NCBI GenBank assembly: GCA_028282545.1 | Contig: JANQHT010000012.1 | Span: forward strand, 1 to 59,686 | Source: Spirochaetales bacterium | Lineage (GTDB): Bacteria; Spirochaetota; Spirochaetia; DSM-27196; Alkalispirochaetaceae | Direction of reading: 5' to 3' | DNA length: 59,686 bases | In this document: piece after piece, positions 51,259 through 59,318 of the stretch | How the letters are laid out: each line of letters starts with the position of its first letter | Position numbering within the stretch: position 1 is the first letter of the stretch | Notes under the pieces: generated by a model | Told to the model about the DNA's origin: nothing | The model's input: only the letters and a program-made list of their open reading frames with translations | Database searches by the model: none | Translations under genes and position numbers: made by a program

Positions 51259-52216
51259 GTTTCCACCCCTTTTCGCTCTTTCGCACCACTCCTTTTTCTT
51301 CGAAGTCGAGAAGGTGTCCGTTGATCGTAACGAGCGCTCGCCACTCTTTGAGTTTTTCCCATTTGTCGCACACGATGTCACGCAACGGACCAAACTCGAT
51401 TCCCGGGTGTGACTCAATAGTCTTTAGTATCGTCTCGGCGATCTTGTCGATCCGGTCGTGGCACTCCTGGGCCCAGGTAATCGCTTCGTCAGCCGGTAAC
51501 GGGCGGTGGTGCGCGGTCAAGACCGTTTCGATCGCGCGATCGCGAATCATGTCGATGATCTTCCGGTGCGTCGCCTGCATCGTGCGGGGATCCTCGTACA
51601 GGTTGAGGACCAGGTCGTAGGCCGGCATGAGGGGATCTCCGAGGACGAGGGTGTTGCTGTCGCCGTGATAGAAGCCGATTTCCGCCATGGAGTGGCCCGG
51701 CGTTTCAACAACCTCGATTTTTGTGTCGCCTAGGTCTATGGTGTCGCCCTCGGTAATAAATCGGTCCACCGCCGCGGCGTCAGGCCCCATCCAATCGAGG
51801 TACTCCGGCTGAATATCGAAATAGGGTTCGACGTCGGGAAAGGCGTGTACGATCGTTTCCGCGTTGAGTACGTTGTCCGCGATTCGGTCGGCGCGGAGCG
51901 GATGCGCGAGTACCGCGCACCCCGTATCGCGCACGAGTTGAGCGTTGTTGCCGACGTGATCCATGTGCTCGTGAGTGAGAAGGAGATAGTCGAGATCGTG
52001 CGGGGCCATCCCGAGCGCATCAAATGCTTCGAGCACCTGCGCGTAGCGGGCGTGGACGCCACTGTCGATAATCGCCGTCTTTGTGCTCCCGCGCACCACC
52101 CAGAGGCGCACGCTCGTTTTGTTGTCCATGGCGCCCAGGGGCAAATCGACCATGTGAAACGGACCCCATTGCCCGTGTACGCCGCCGTTGCCCTCTTCTC
52201 GTATTGATCCAACCAC
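51251..52216 (-). CDS. Metallo-beta-lactamase-fold hydrolase with C-terminal winged helix (copy 2)
   Basis: The 321-aa paralogue of the protein at 45694-46647 shares THEHMDHVGNN, RADRIADNVLNAETIVHAFP, EYLDWMGP and TPGHSMAEIGF. The C-terminal tail again looks like a winged helix (LKTIESHPGIEFGPLRDIV). It lies between the enoyl-CoA hydratase and dehydrogenase genes with tight spacing, so a thioesterase or carbon-carbon/ester cleavage role in the CoA route is plausible. GGAGGAG precedes the GTG start. Confidence 0.82.
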   Translation of the reverse strand: MVGSIREEGNGGVHGQWGPFHMVDLPLGAMDNKTSVRLWVVRGSTKTAIIDSGVHARYAQVLEAFDALGMAPHDLDYLLLTHEHMDHVGNNAQLVRDTGCAVLAHPLRADRIADNVLNAETIVHAFPDVEPYFDIQPEYLDWMGPDAAAVDRFITEGDTIDLGDTKIEVVETPGHSMAEIGFYHGDSNTLVLGDPLMPAYDLVLNLYEDPRTMQATHRKIIDMIRDRAIETVLTAHHRPLPADEAITWAQECHDRIDKIAETILKTIESHPGIEFGPLRDIVCDKWEKLKEWRALVTINGHLLDFEEKGVVRKSEKGWKRV

Positions 52217-52236
52217 GATGTGCTCCTCCGCTACCC

Positions 52237-53034
52237 TTACGTTCCGGTGAAATCGGGATCCCTCTTTTCGACGAACGCCGCGATACCCTCTTTACCGTCG
52301 TGTGTCGCGAACAGTGTTCCGAGCACCCGTTGTTCGAGGGTAAGACCGGCGGCCAAGGACGTCTCGATCCCGTCGTCGATAACTCGTTTTCCTTCGGCCA
52401 GTGCCACACCGGCCTGGTCCGCCAGGCTGGTGGCAAACTCGATCGCCCGCGGCATGAGCTCGCCCGGTTCATACGCCGCGAGTGCAATACCGAGCGACAC
52501 CGCCTCTTCTGCCGGCACCATTCGCCCGGTAAGGATCATCTCCTTGGCGCGCATCGGTCCGACCAGTCGCGGGAGGCGTTGTGTCCCGCCGCCTCCCGGG
52601 AGAAGACCGAGCTTGATTTCCGGGAGGCCAACCTTCGTCTTGTTGTTTATCAGAATAAAATCGCAACAGAGGGCGAGTTCGAGTCCGCCGCCAAGGGCGT
52701 ACCCGTTCACCGCGCAGATCGATATTTGCGGCAGGGACGCTATCGTATCGAAGGTACGCCGCGAAAGGCGCTGGAAGCGATCGAACTCAACCTGCGAAAC
52801 GTTTTGGTATCCGGTAATGTCCGCACCGGCGACGAATCCCCGGCCGGTCCCGGTGATGACGAGGACGCGTACCGTATGGTCCGCGGCGAGATCGCGGGCG
52901 AAAACGCCCATCTTTTCCATGATCTCGGCGTTCATCGCGCCAAGCGCATCTTCCCGGTCGATGCGGAGCGTCACGATCGACTCTTTCCGCGACACCACCA
53001 GGTGTGGATGGATACGCTTCTCGTCACCGGTCAC
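52237..53034 (-). CDS. Enoyl-CoA hydratase/isomerase (crotonase) family
   Basis: The 265-aa crotonase-fold enzyme has oxyanion-hole segments GRGFVAGADITGY and VNGYALGGGLELALCCDF, the catalytic Glu position LPEIKLGLLPGGGGTQRLPRL, and a helical tail (FATHDGKEGIAAFVEKRDPDF). It should hydrate an enoyl-CoA before the dehydrogenase acts. The GTG start overlaps the CoA-transferase stop by 4 nt (GTGA). Confidence 0.93.
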   Translation of the reverse strand: MTGDEKRIHPHLVVSRKESIVTLRIDREDALGAMNAEIMEKMGVFARDLAADHTVRVLVITGTGRGFVAGADITGYQNVSQVEFDRFQRLSRRTFDTIASLPQISICAVNGYALGGGLELALCCDFILINNKTKVGLPEIKLGLLPGGGGTQRLPRLVGPMRAKEMILTGRMVPAEEAVSLGIALAAYEPGELMPRAIEFATSLADQAGVALAEGKRVIDDGIETSLAAGLTLEQRVLGTLFATHDGKEGIAAFVEKRDPDFTGT

Positions 53035-54221
53035 CCGATAACCCCCGAGTCGATCATGTCGCGCGTCCTTTCCGCTCCGAGCACGGACGAGAAGACCTCT
53101 TCGGTGTGTTCGCCGACGAGGGGGGGCGCATTCCGCACCGTTGCCGGCGTCCTCGTCATCGTGATCGGACACCCGATCGCCGTAATGGTACCCGCTTTGG
53201 CGTGTTCCATATCCACGAGCAACCGTGACCCCGTACTCTTAAGCTCGTCGATCGCCTCGTACGAGTCACGAACCGGCGCCGCCCACACGTCGGCGGCGGT
53301 GAGTATCTCCATCCACTCAGCAGTCGTACGCGTGACCGTAATCGATTCGAGCCTCCGTTTGACCGCGTCGCGGTCCGCCCATGAGTCGAGTTCGGCGAGA
53401 GAATCGTCTCCTACCAGTGGGCCGAGCCTCTCCAGCTCGACCATGGCGATGACGATCCACCCGTCGCTGGTTGGATAGGCGCCGTAGGGAGCGTCGTTCC
53501 ACATTGAGGCGATCCCGGCCTCGGATCGCGATATCCGTACGTTTTGGTTGAGAATCGCAAAGAGTTCCTGACACATACTCGCCATGACCGACGAGTAGAG
53601 GTCCACCTCGATCCACTGACCGATACCGTGGGTGTTTCGCGCAAGAACTCCGGCGAGGATCGCGTTGGCGACGGAAAAACCGCCGACGATATCTGCAATC
53701 GGTGTACCCAACGCGGTGGGTGGATCGGTGGCGCGACCGGTGTTGAACATCAGACCCGACATCGCCTGGATGAGGAGGTCCTGACCGGGTCTGTTTTTCC
53801 GCGCCAACTCCGACGTCTGCCCCCACCCCGAACCGGAGACGTACACGATGTCGTCTTTTACCGCTTTGAAATCGTCGTACCCAAGCCCGAGTCGCTGCAT
53901 CACGCCGGCCCGAAAATTCTCGACCACCACGTCGCACGTTTTTGCGAGTTCGAAAATCGCCGCGCGGCCCGCAGCGTCCTTCACGTTGACGGTAACGGAG
54001 CGCTTGTTACGATTCATCGACAGAAAAGCCGCTGAATCACCGCCAACGAACTCGCCCACCATCGGCATACTTCGCATCCACTCGCCGGCACCCTGACGCT
54101 CGACCTTGATCACGTCGGCGCCGAGATCGGCCAGTATCTGAACACCGAACGGTCCCATCATCATCTGTGTGAAATCGAGAATTCGAATGCCTTGCAATGC
54201 TTGTGGTTTCTCGCTACTCAT
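53031..54221 (-). CDS. Family III CoA-transferase (CaiB/BaiF type)
   Basis: The 396-aa enzyme transfers CoA between carboxylic acids, activating the substrate of this operon. Signatures are LQGIRILDFTQMMMGPFG, LGADVIKVERQGAGEW, FLSMNRNKRSVTVN and the catalytic Asp in GQDLLIQAMSGLM. CaiB/Frc proteins are usually ~400 aa, as here. The ATG at 54221 has GAGGAGTGGAG upstream. It is the first gene of the six-gene minus-strand operon. Confidence 0.93.
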   Translation of the reverse strand: MSSEKPQALQGIRILDFTQMMMGPFGVQILADLGADVIKVERQGAGEWMRSMPMVGEFVGGDSAAFLSMNRNKRSVTVNVKDAAGRAAIFELAKTCDVVVENFRAGVMQRLGLGYDDFKAVKDDIVYVSGSGWGQTSELARKNRPGQDLLIQAMSGLMFNTGRATDPPTALGTPIADIVGGFSVANAILAGVLARNTHGIGQWIEVDLYSSVMASMCQELFAILNQNVRISRSEAGIASMWNDAPYGAYPTSDGWIVIAMVELERLGPLVGDDSLAELDSWADRDAVKRRLESITVTRTTAEWMEILTAADVWAAPVRDSYEAIDELKSTGSRLLVDMEHAKAGTITAIGCPITMTRTPATVRNAPPLVGEHTEEVFSSVLGAERTRDMIDSGVIG

Positions 54222-54273
54222 CTCCACTCCTCGAAATATTCCCGGTATACTGCAATTTTTTTCATCCACTCTC

Positions 54274-54302
54274 AAAGTACCACGGGTCTTCCACCCCGTC
54301 AA
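54274..54302 (-). promoter_or_regulatory. Candidate promoter of the CoA-transferase operon
   Basis: Reading the minus strand, TTGACG (54302-54297) is followed after 17 nt by TACTTT (54279-54274), 53 nt upstream of the CoA-transferase start. The -10 is weak. The 243-bp divergent region also drives the histidine kinase; no clear operator dyad was seen. Confidence 0.35.
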
Positions 54303-54464
54303 TGGTTTTCTGACTGCCCTTGATTCGAACCTCCGGTTGACTACATGCTGAACCCTTGGATTCCACCGTGGCGGGGATTGTGTCACGCAACTCCTTGAGA
54401 CGACACACACACGGGCTGTTTTGCCACGCCTCGTTTCCCTATCTCTTCGCGGTCACCCGTGTAG

Positions 54465-56312
54465 GTGCCCAACGTTGATCACGCGATGATCGGCGGCCTT
54501 CGACGTTCGTTCCTGACGAAAGTCATTCTCGCCCTGTACGCGGTGTCGTCGATCGGTGTGCTCGCCGGAACATACCTCGCCACTCAACGTACAATGGACC
54601 GATTGCTGACGCTCGAAAATAATTACAACGAACAACAACTGCGCGAGGATGCCGTGGGTGTTGCCGGGCTCTTCGACCGGATACTATCGCTCTTTGTCCA
54701 AGTGTACATTCCGGATCATTTTGGGTTCTCCCTCGAGTCGCTCCTGTCAAACGCTTCACGTGGCTCGATGCCCGCCGCGGAACGACTCAATCGCATCCAA
54801 GCCAAGTTGGAAACGATGGGGCAGAACTACGGTTTCATACGTGACGTTGGTCTCGTTGACTACGTACAGGACGACTTTTACTTCTTTTCCGCATCGCCCG
54901 GACGAGCCCGGAAACTGCAATACGACTACCGAACGAGCGCTCTCCTCACACCATTGCGTGACAATCCCGCACCGATTACAGTGCTCCCTCCCCATTTACC
55001 GGATTATGTGCTCGGCGTCGGTACCTTGGAGGAACCTTTGGTGTTCTCGGTGTGTCTCCATATCTTCGATACGCGCCGCAGCCCAATGGGATTGCCGATT
55101 GGAACGCTCATCGTCAACATTCGACCAGATATCTTCGCCGAAGTTACCAGGCCCGGAGATGATCACTACTTCGATCACAGGGTACTCGTAGCAATTGCGG
55201 ACACCAACGAAGTCATCTATGACTCAGCGCACGGGAATAGGGCCGCGACAGAAGTGTTCGTGCGCGAACGGTGGGGGGATGAAGATTTTCTCACCTCCGA
55301 ATTGATCGTCGAAGGCGGATACGTAAAATTGATCACGATACTTGAGAAATCGCAGATTCTTCGTGTTCATCGCGATACGCGATTGTTGATCGTGAGAATC
55401 GGCGCCGTCACGGTGTTATTTCTTCTGGCTACGTCGCTCCTGCTTTCCCGAATGATCACGAGACGCCTCAGCCCGCTCTCGACCATGATGGACCGAGTCA
55501 AACACGGCGATCTTATGTTTCGTATCCCGATTCGCCACAGAGACGAGGTTGCCGCTATCGAGGAAGCGTTCAACGACATGTGTCAGAAACTTGACACGCA
55601 CATACGGGAAGTCTACCTGTCCAAGCTTCGCTTCCGAACGGCTCAACTGAGGTTGCTTCAGAACCAGATGAATCCCCATTTTATGTACAACACGCTCCAA
55701 TCAATTCAAATGAATGCCCTCATGCATCAAGACCGGGAAACCGCCGAAATGACACGTCTCCTGGCTGAGGTGTTCCGCTGGGCTCTGGATGACACCACCG
55801 TTGAAGTGCCGCTCAATGAGGAGATCCACTATCTGCGCGTCTATACGCGACTCCAGTCCATACGTTTCGAGGAATCAATATCGCTCGACATCGATATCCC
55901 TCGAACTCTTGGGCGATGCAGTATCCTCAAACTGGCGCTCCAGCCCCTCGTGGAAAACGCAATACAACACGGACTCAAGAATCGTTCCGGCGGCCACATA
56001 ACGGTGTCGGGGTGCCACTGCGGACGAGATTTTGAACTGTCCGTCGCAGACGACGGTACCGGTATCAATGAATCAGAGATCGAATACATCAACGAACTCT
56101 TACGGGAACACGCTCCCGCGACCGAGGACGACGGTCCTGGACGGCATATCGGATTGAGGAACGTCCATTCCCGCCTTCGCATGTTCTACGCCGACGCCGA
56201 GGGAGAAGTGGGGTACGGGATCACAGGCGTGCAAAACCGTGTTGGGGGAGGTGTGGAAGTCACCCTGCGCATCCCGTTGGTACCTCGTCCAATGAAGGAT
56301 CGGTCGGCGTGA
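54465..56312 (+). CDS. YesM-type sensor histidine kinase
   Basis: The 615-aa membrane kinase has an N-terminal helix (VILALYAVSSIGVLAGTYLA, ~19-38), an extracytoplasmic sensor (~40-300), a second helix (~305-330), HAMP (SPLSTMMDRVKHGDLMFRIP), the phospho-acceptor His in QNQMNPHFMYNTLQ and HATPase motifs (QPLVENAIQHG, VADDGTGI). The GTG start at 54465 is taken, with an ATG seven codons later as alternative. It overlaps the response regulator by 4 nt and probably senses the sugar taken up by the following ABC system. Confidence 0.9.
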   Translation: MPNVDHAMIGGLRRSFLTKVILALYAVSSIGVLAGTYLATQRTMDRLLTLENNYNEQQLREDAVGVAGLFDRILSLFVQVYIPDHFGFSLESLLSNASRGSMPAAERLNRIQAKLETMGQNYGFIRDVGLVDYVQDDFYFFSASPGRARKLQYDYRTSALLTPLRDNPAPITVLPPHLPDYVLGVGTLEEPLVFSVCLHIFDTRRSPMGLPIGTLIVNIRPDIFAEVTRPGDDHYFDHRVLVAIADTNEVIYDSAHGNRAATEVFVRERWGDEDFLTSELIVEGGYVKLITILEKSQILRVHRDTRLLIVRIGAVTVLFLLATSLLLSRMITRRLSPLSTMMDRVKHGDLMFRIPIRHRDEVAAIEEAFNDMCQKLDTHIREVYLSKLRFRTAQLRLLQNQMNPHFMYNTLQSIQMNALMHQDRETAEMTRLLAEVFRWALDDTTVEVPLNEEIHYLRVYTRLQSIRFEESISLDIDIPRTLGRCSILKLALQPLVENAIQHGLKNRSGGHITVSGCHCGRDFELSVADDGTGINESEIEYINELLREHAPATEDDGPGRHIGLRNVHSRLRMFYADAEGEVGYGITGVQNRVGGGVEVTLRIPLVPRPMKDRSA

Positions 56313-57865
56313 GTTGGTCCGTCATCATCGTGGATGACGAGCCGAAGGTCAGGAACGGCCTGCGGGATGTCATCCCATGGCACGACTACGGGTACACCGT
56401 ACAAGGCGTGTTTTCCGACGGGGACGAAGCGCTCGAACACCTGCGCTCTCACGAGATTGACTTGCTGGTGACGGACATCAAGATGCCCCGGATGAATGGA
56501 GTCGACTTGGTCCGGAGAGCTCGAGACCTCGGGAGGGTGTCTCACGTACTGATCTTGAGCGGCTACGACGATTTTGCCTACTTGAAATCGGCGATCGAGC
56601 TAAACGTCGACAGCTACATACTCAAGCCGGTGAACGTAGATGAAGTCTGTTCCCATTTGGGCACAATCGAGCAGCAACTCGGACATGAGCAACACTCGCT
56701 CCGCTTGATGGACGCCGGCATGGATGCACTTCTCAACAACCTTTTTCAACGCCTCGTCCAAGGCGATGTGCGGGCTCCGGAGCTACGCAACAAGCTGACC
56801 TTTCTGGAACAAGCGGACCTGCTTCTCTGGGACGGCTACTGTATCGGGGCCGTCCAGCTGCTCGACACCGATTCGGGCTGGGCACACCACGCGAACGCCC
56901 GGGAGCTGGAGTACCTGGTACGCGTGTTACGGTCCGAGATCAAACACACCGCTTGTCTCTTTTTTTGGGACCGGGATCGTGTCCCAATGCTGATCGGGCA
57001 AACCGAGGCGTCCCTGGCACAAGTAATTGGTGAAGTTGCTCGTACGGTGTCCATTGAAACAAAAAAGGGGTGTGTTTGTTTTGGAGGCGTGCCGGTCAGC
57101 GACTTATTGGAGATTCACCACGGCTACCAGACAGCGTATGAACATATGTTCCGATCGCGGATTCCGAAGGACACGGCCTCCTACATCTCGTACGCCGACG
57201 CAGTGATCATCGCCGCCGCCAATGACGCCACCACGATTCCGATCGGGCACATCGATGAAATTCTCCACCACTCCGACAAGGAAGCGCTGAGGGACTTGCT
57301 GGATTCCATCGCCAGAGACGCCGGCGACTTTGCCAAAGTGTCGCGGCGGTACTTCAGTTCAGTCATGTACATTGTCAGTTTGCTGCAGAAGCGAACCAAA
57401 CACATCACGTCGTTGTTTGACGAGTTGGAGGTTGCCCCCGGTGATTTTTCGTCGTTCGCTACTCCCTTGAGTCTGATCGCGTATTCGCGAACGCTTTGCG
57501 ACCGCATCGATAAACTCGTATTTCGCTCGGGCGTACAAACGAGTAATGCGATCGTGAATGACTTGGTGCGCTATGTCCACAACAGGTATCCCGAGGGAAT
57601 TGGACTCACGGTGTACGCCGATGAAGTGGGCATGAACGCAGCGTATCTGGGCCATCTGTTCCGGCAAGAGACCGGCCGGAGGTTCACTCAGTACGTCAGA
57701 GAAGTCCGAGTGCAACGCGCTTGTGACCTGCTGACGGAGACGTCATTTCGGATAACCGAGATTGCCGGGAAGGTCGGTTTCCCCGACTCGCGCTATTTCT
57801 TGAGAGTCTTTCGCGAGATAAAAGGATGCACACCGTCGCAATACCGGAATCTGGCCGGCAACTAG
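56309..57865 (+). CDS. YesN-type response regulator with AraC DNA-binding domain
   Basis: The 518-aa protein has a receiver domain (~1-120; VIIVDDEPKVRNG, phospho-Asp in LLVTDIKMPRMNG, Lys in YILKPVNVDEV), a long central region, and a C-terminal AraC helix-turn-helix pair (~415-515; VYADEVGMNAAYLGHLFRQE, ITEIAGKVGFPDSRYFLRVF). The GTG start overlaps the kinase stop. It should activate the binding-protein operon 115 nt downstream. Confidence 0.92.
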   Translation: MSWSVIIVDDEPKVRNGLRDVIPWHDYGYTVQGVFSDGDEALEHLRSHEIDLLVTDIKMPRMNGVDLVRRARDLGRVSHVLILSGYDDFAYLKSAIELNVDSYILKPVNVDEVCSHLGTIEQQLGHEQHSLRLMDAGMDALLNNLFQRLVQGDVRAPELRNKLTFLEQADLLLWDGYCIGAVQLLDTDSGWAHHANARELEYLVRVLRSEIKHTACLFFWDRDRVPMLIGQTEASLAQVIGEVARTVSIETKKGCVCFGGVPVSDLLEIHHGYQTAYEHMFRSRIPKDTASYISYADAVIIAAANDATTIPIGHIDEILHHSDKEALRDLLDSIARDAGDFAKVSRRYFSSVMYIVSLLQKRTKHITSLFDELEVAPGDFSSFATPLSLIAYSRTLCDRIDKLVFRSGVQTSNAIVNDLVRYVHNRYPEGIGLTVYADEVGMNAAYLGHLFRQETGRRFTQYVREVRVQRACDLLTETSFRITEIAGKVGFPDSRYFLRVFREIKGCTPSQYRNLAGN

Positions 57866-57880
57866 AATTCTCACCACCCG

Positions 57881-57952
57881 TTGTGGAGTTTTTCACAATT
57901 GCCGGCGCCTCTGTTTGGCCGGATACTCAACTATTCCCCGGATAGATCCGGG
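57881..57952 (+). other. Stem-loops between response regulator and binding-protein gene
   Basis: TTGTG/CACAA (57881-57885 and 57894-57898) and a perfect CCCGGA-TAGA-TCCGGG hairpin (57937-57952) occupy the 115-nt gap. They may end the kinase/regulator transcript or lie in the leader of the transporter mRNA. No U-tract follows, so termination is uncertain. Confidence 0.4.
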
Positions 57953-57980
57953 AGCAATCCACACCAAAACGGAGGTTGGT

Positions 57981-59246
57981 ATGAAAAAACTGGCGTTTGC
58001 GGTTGTCGTTCTGACGCTGTTCGGCGCAGGGTTGGCGTTTGCCGCCGGCGAGGCGGAAGAGCCCTCCACGGAGACCGTGGAGATTGTGTTTGCGGTCAAC
58101 GAAACTCCAATCCTGACGAGCGATTTCTGGTCAATAGTGTCGAACCGGTTCATGGAGGCGAACCCCGGCGTGGTGGTTGAGAACATAGCCCAGCCATCCT
58201 CGAATATCATGATACGAGACTATTTGAAGACGCTTCTGGCAACGGGTCAGTTTCCGGATATCATGGTTATGGCAAGTCCGGCAGATTTCGTTGCCGCGGA
58301 CGCTCTCATGGCGCTGCCGACGGAGAGCCTCTCGTATCTCCTAGACCCCGAAGTTGGGCAGATCAACGGCAAATCCTACGTCGCCGTGTACAAATACCAA
58401 GTTGGGGGGTTCTGGTTCAACAAAACGGCCTTCCGCGAACTCGGGCTGTCGGAACCACAAACGTTCGACGAGCTATTGAGCCTGTGCGAGACGATCGAAG
58501 CCGCCGGTCAGATTCCCATCTCCATGGGGCTCAAAGACGGCTGGCCGCAGTTGGTTCTGGCCTCTATGATCTTGTCGGCGGATGTGCTCGCCGAGGACCC
58601 GGAGTGGGGTTTGAAACGGAATGCGGACGAGGTGCAGTTTTCCGATGAGAATCTGGTTCGCGCGTTAACCAAATATCAGACGTTGGTTCAGAATTTTGCG
58701 AATGACGATTTGGCGAGCGTCACGTACGTACAAATGCTTGAGTACTTCTTCTCAGGACGGGCGCTGATGCTCCCGATGGGATCGTGGGTGCAGGGCGAAG
58801 CAGTGCGAGTCAATCCTGATTTCGAGGTCGGTTTCTTCCCGGTTCCAAGCGACGAGGCGGCCGACACGATTTCAGTGTGGGCAAACGAGGGACTCGCGAT
58901 CAACGCGAACACCGATCATCCGGAGGTCTGTCTGGACTTTGTCGACTTCTTTTTCAACGACACCGTCTGGTACAGCCAGTTCCTACAGACGGAGATGCTC
59001 TTCCCGGGAACCAAAGAGGTGGTTGAATACGAGATGAGCGCTCTGCGCGAGGATGTCGGGGCGCAGTTTGAGACGCTCCGCCCCGTGGAACACTGGTACG
59101 ACATGACGGGCGACGCAGCCCTATTGCCGGGGCTCCAAGCCTATTTCAACAAGATGACACAACGCATCGCCATGGGGTCATCCGTCGAAGAGGAACTTGC
59201 GCTCTACGACGCAGAGTGGGACTTTGCAAACAGCAACGCTCAGTAG
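57981..59246 (+). CDS. Carbohydrate ABC transporter solute-binding protein (family 1)
   Basis: The 421-aa secreted receptor has signal peptide MKKLAFAVVVLTLFGAGLAF and then AAGEAEE, again with no lipobox Cys. The mature chain carries NRFMEANPGVVVENIAQPSS, FPDIMVMASPADFVAADALM and MGLKDGWPQLVLAS, typical of oligosaccharide-binding proteins. The ATG at 57981 follows GGAGG by 5 nt. Regulation by the adjacent YesM/YesN pair is likely. Confidence 0.93.
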   Translation: MKKLAFAVVVLTLFGAGLAFAAGEAEEPSTETVEIVFAVNETPILTSDFWSIVSNRFMEANPGVVVENIAQPSSNIMIRDYLKTLLATGQFPDIMVMASPADFVAADALMALPTESLSYLLDPEVGQINGKSYVAVYKYQVGGFWFNKTAFRELGLSEPQTFDELLSLCETIEAAGQIPISMGLKDGWPQLVLASMILSADVLAEDPEWGLKRNADEVQFSDENLVRALTKYQTLVQNFANDDLASVTYVQMLEYFFSGRALMLPMGSWVQGEAVRVNPDFEVGFFPVPSDEAADTISVWANEGLAINANTDHPEVCLDFVDFFFNDTVWYSQFLQTEMLFPGTKEVVEYEMSALREDVGAQFETLRPVEHWYDMTGDAALLPGLQAYFNKMTQRIAMGSSVEEELALYDAEWDFANSNAQ

Positions 59247-59273
59247 ACGCGGCCGCGCTGATTCGATCGGCGG

Positions 59274-59307
59274 CGCGGGGCCCAAGGGGGTCCCGCGTCC
59301 CTTTTTT
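59274..59307 (+). terminator. Intrinsic terminator/attenuator between binding protein and permease
   Basis: A 10-bp stem (CGCGGGGCCC with GGGGTCCCGCG pairing, one G-U) closed by an AAGG loop spans 59274-59297. It is followed by TCCC and six T residues. It should reduce read-through into the permease genes, keeping binding protein in excess. Confidence 0.75.
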
Positions 59308-59318
59308 GAACGAACACC

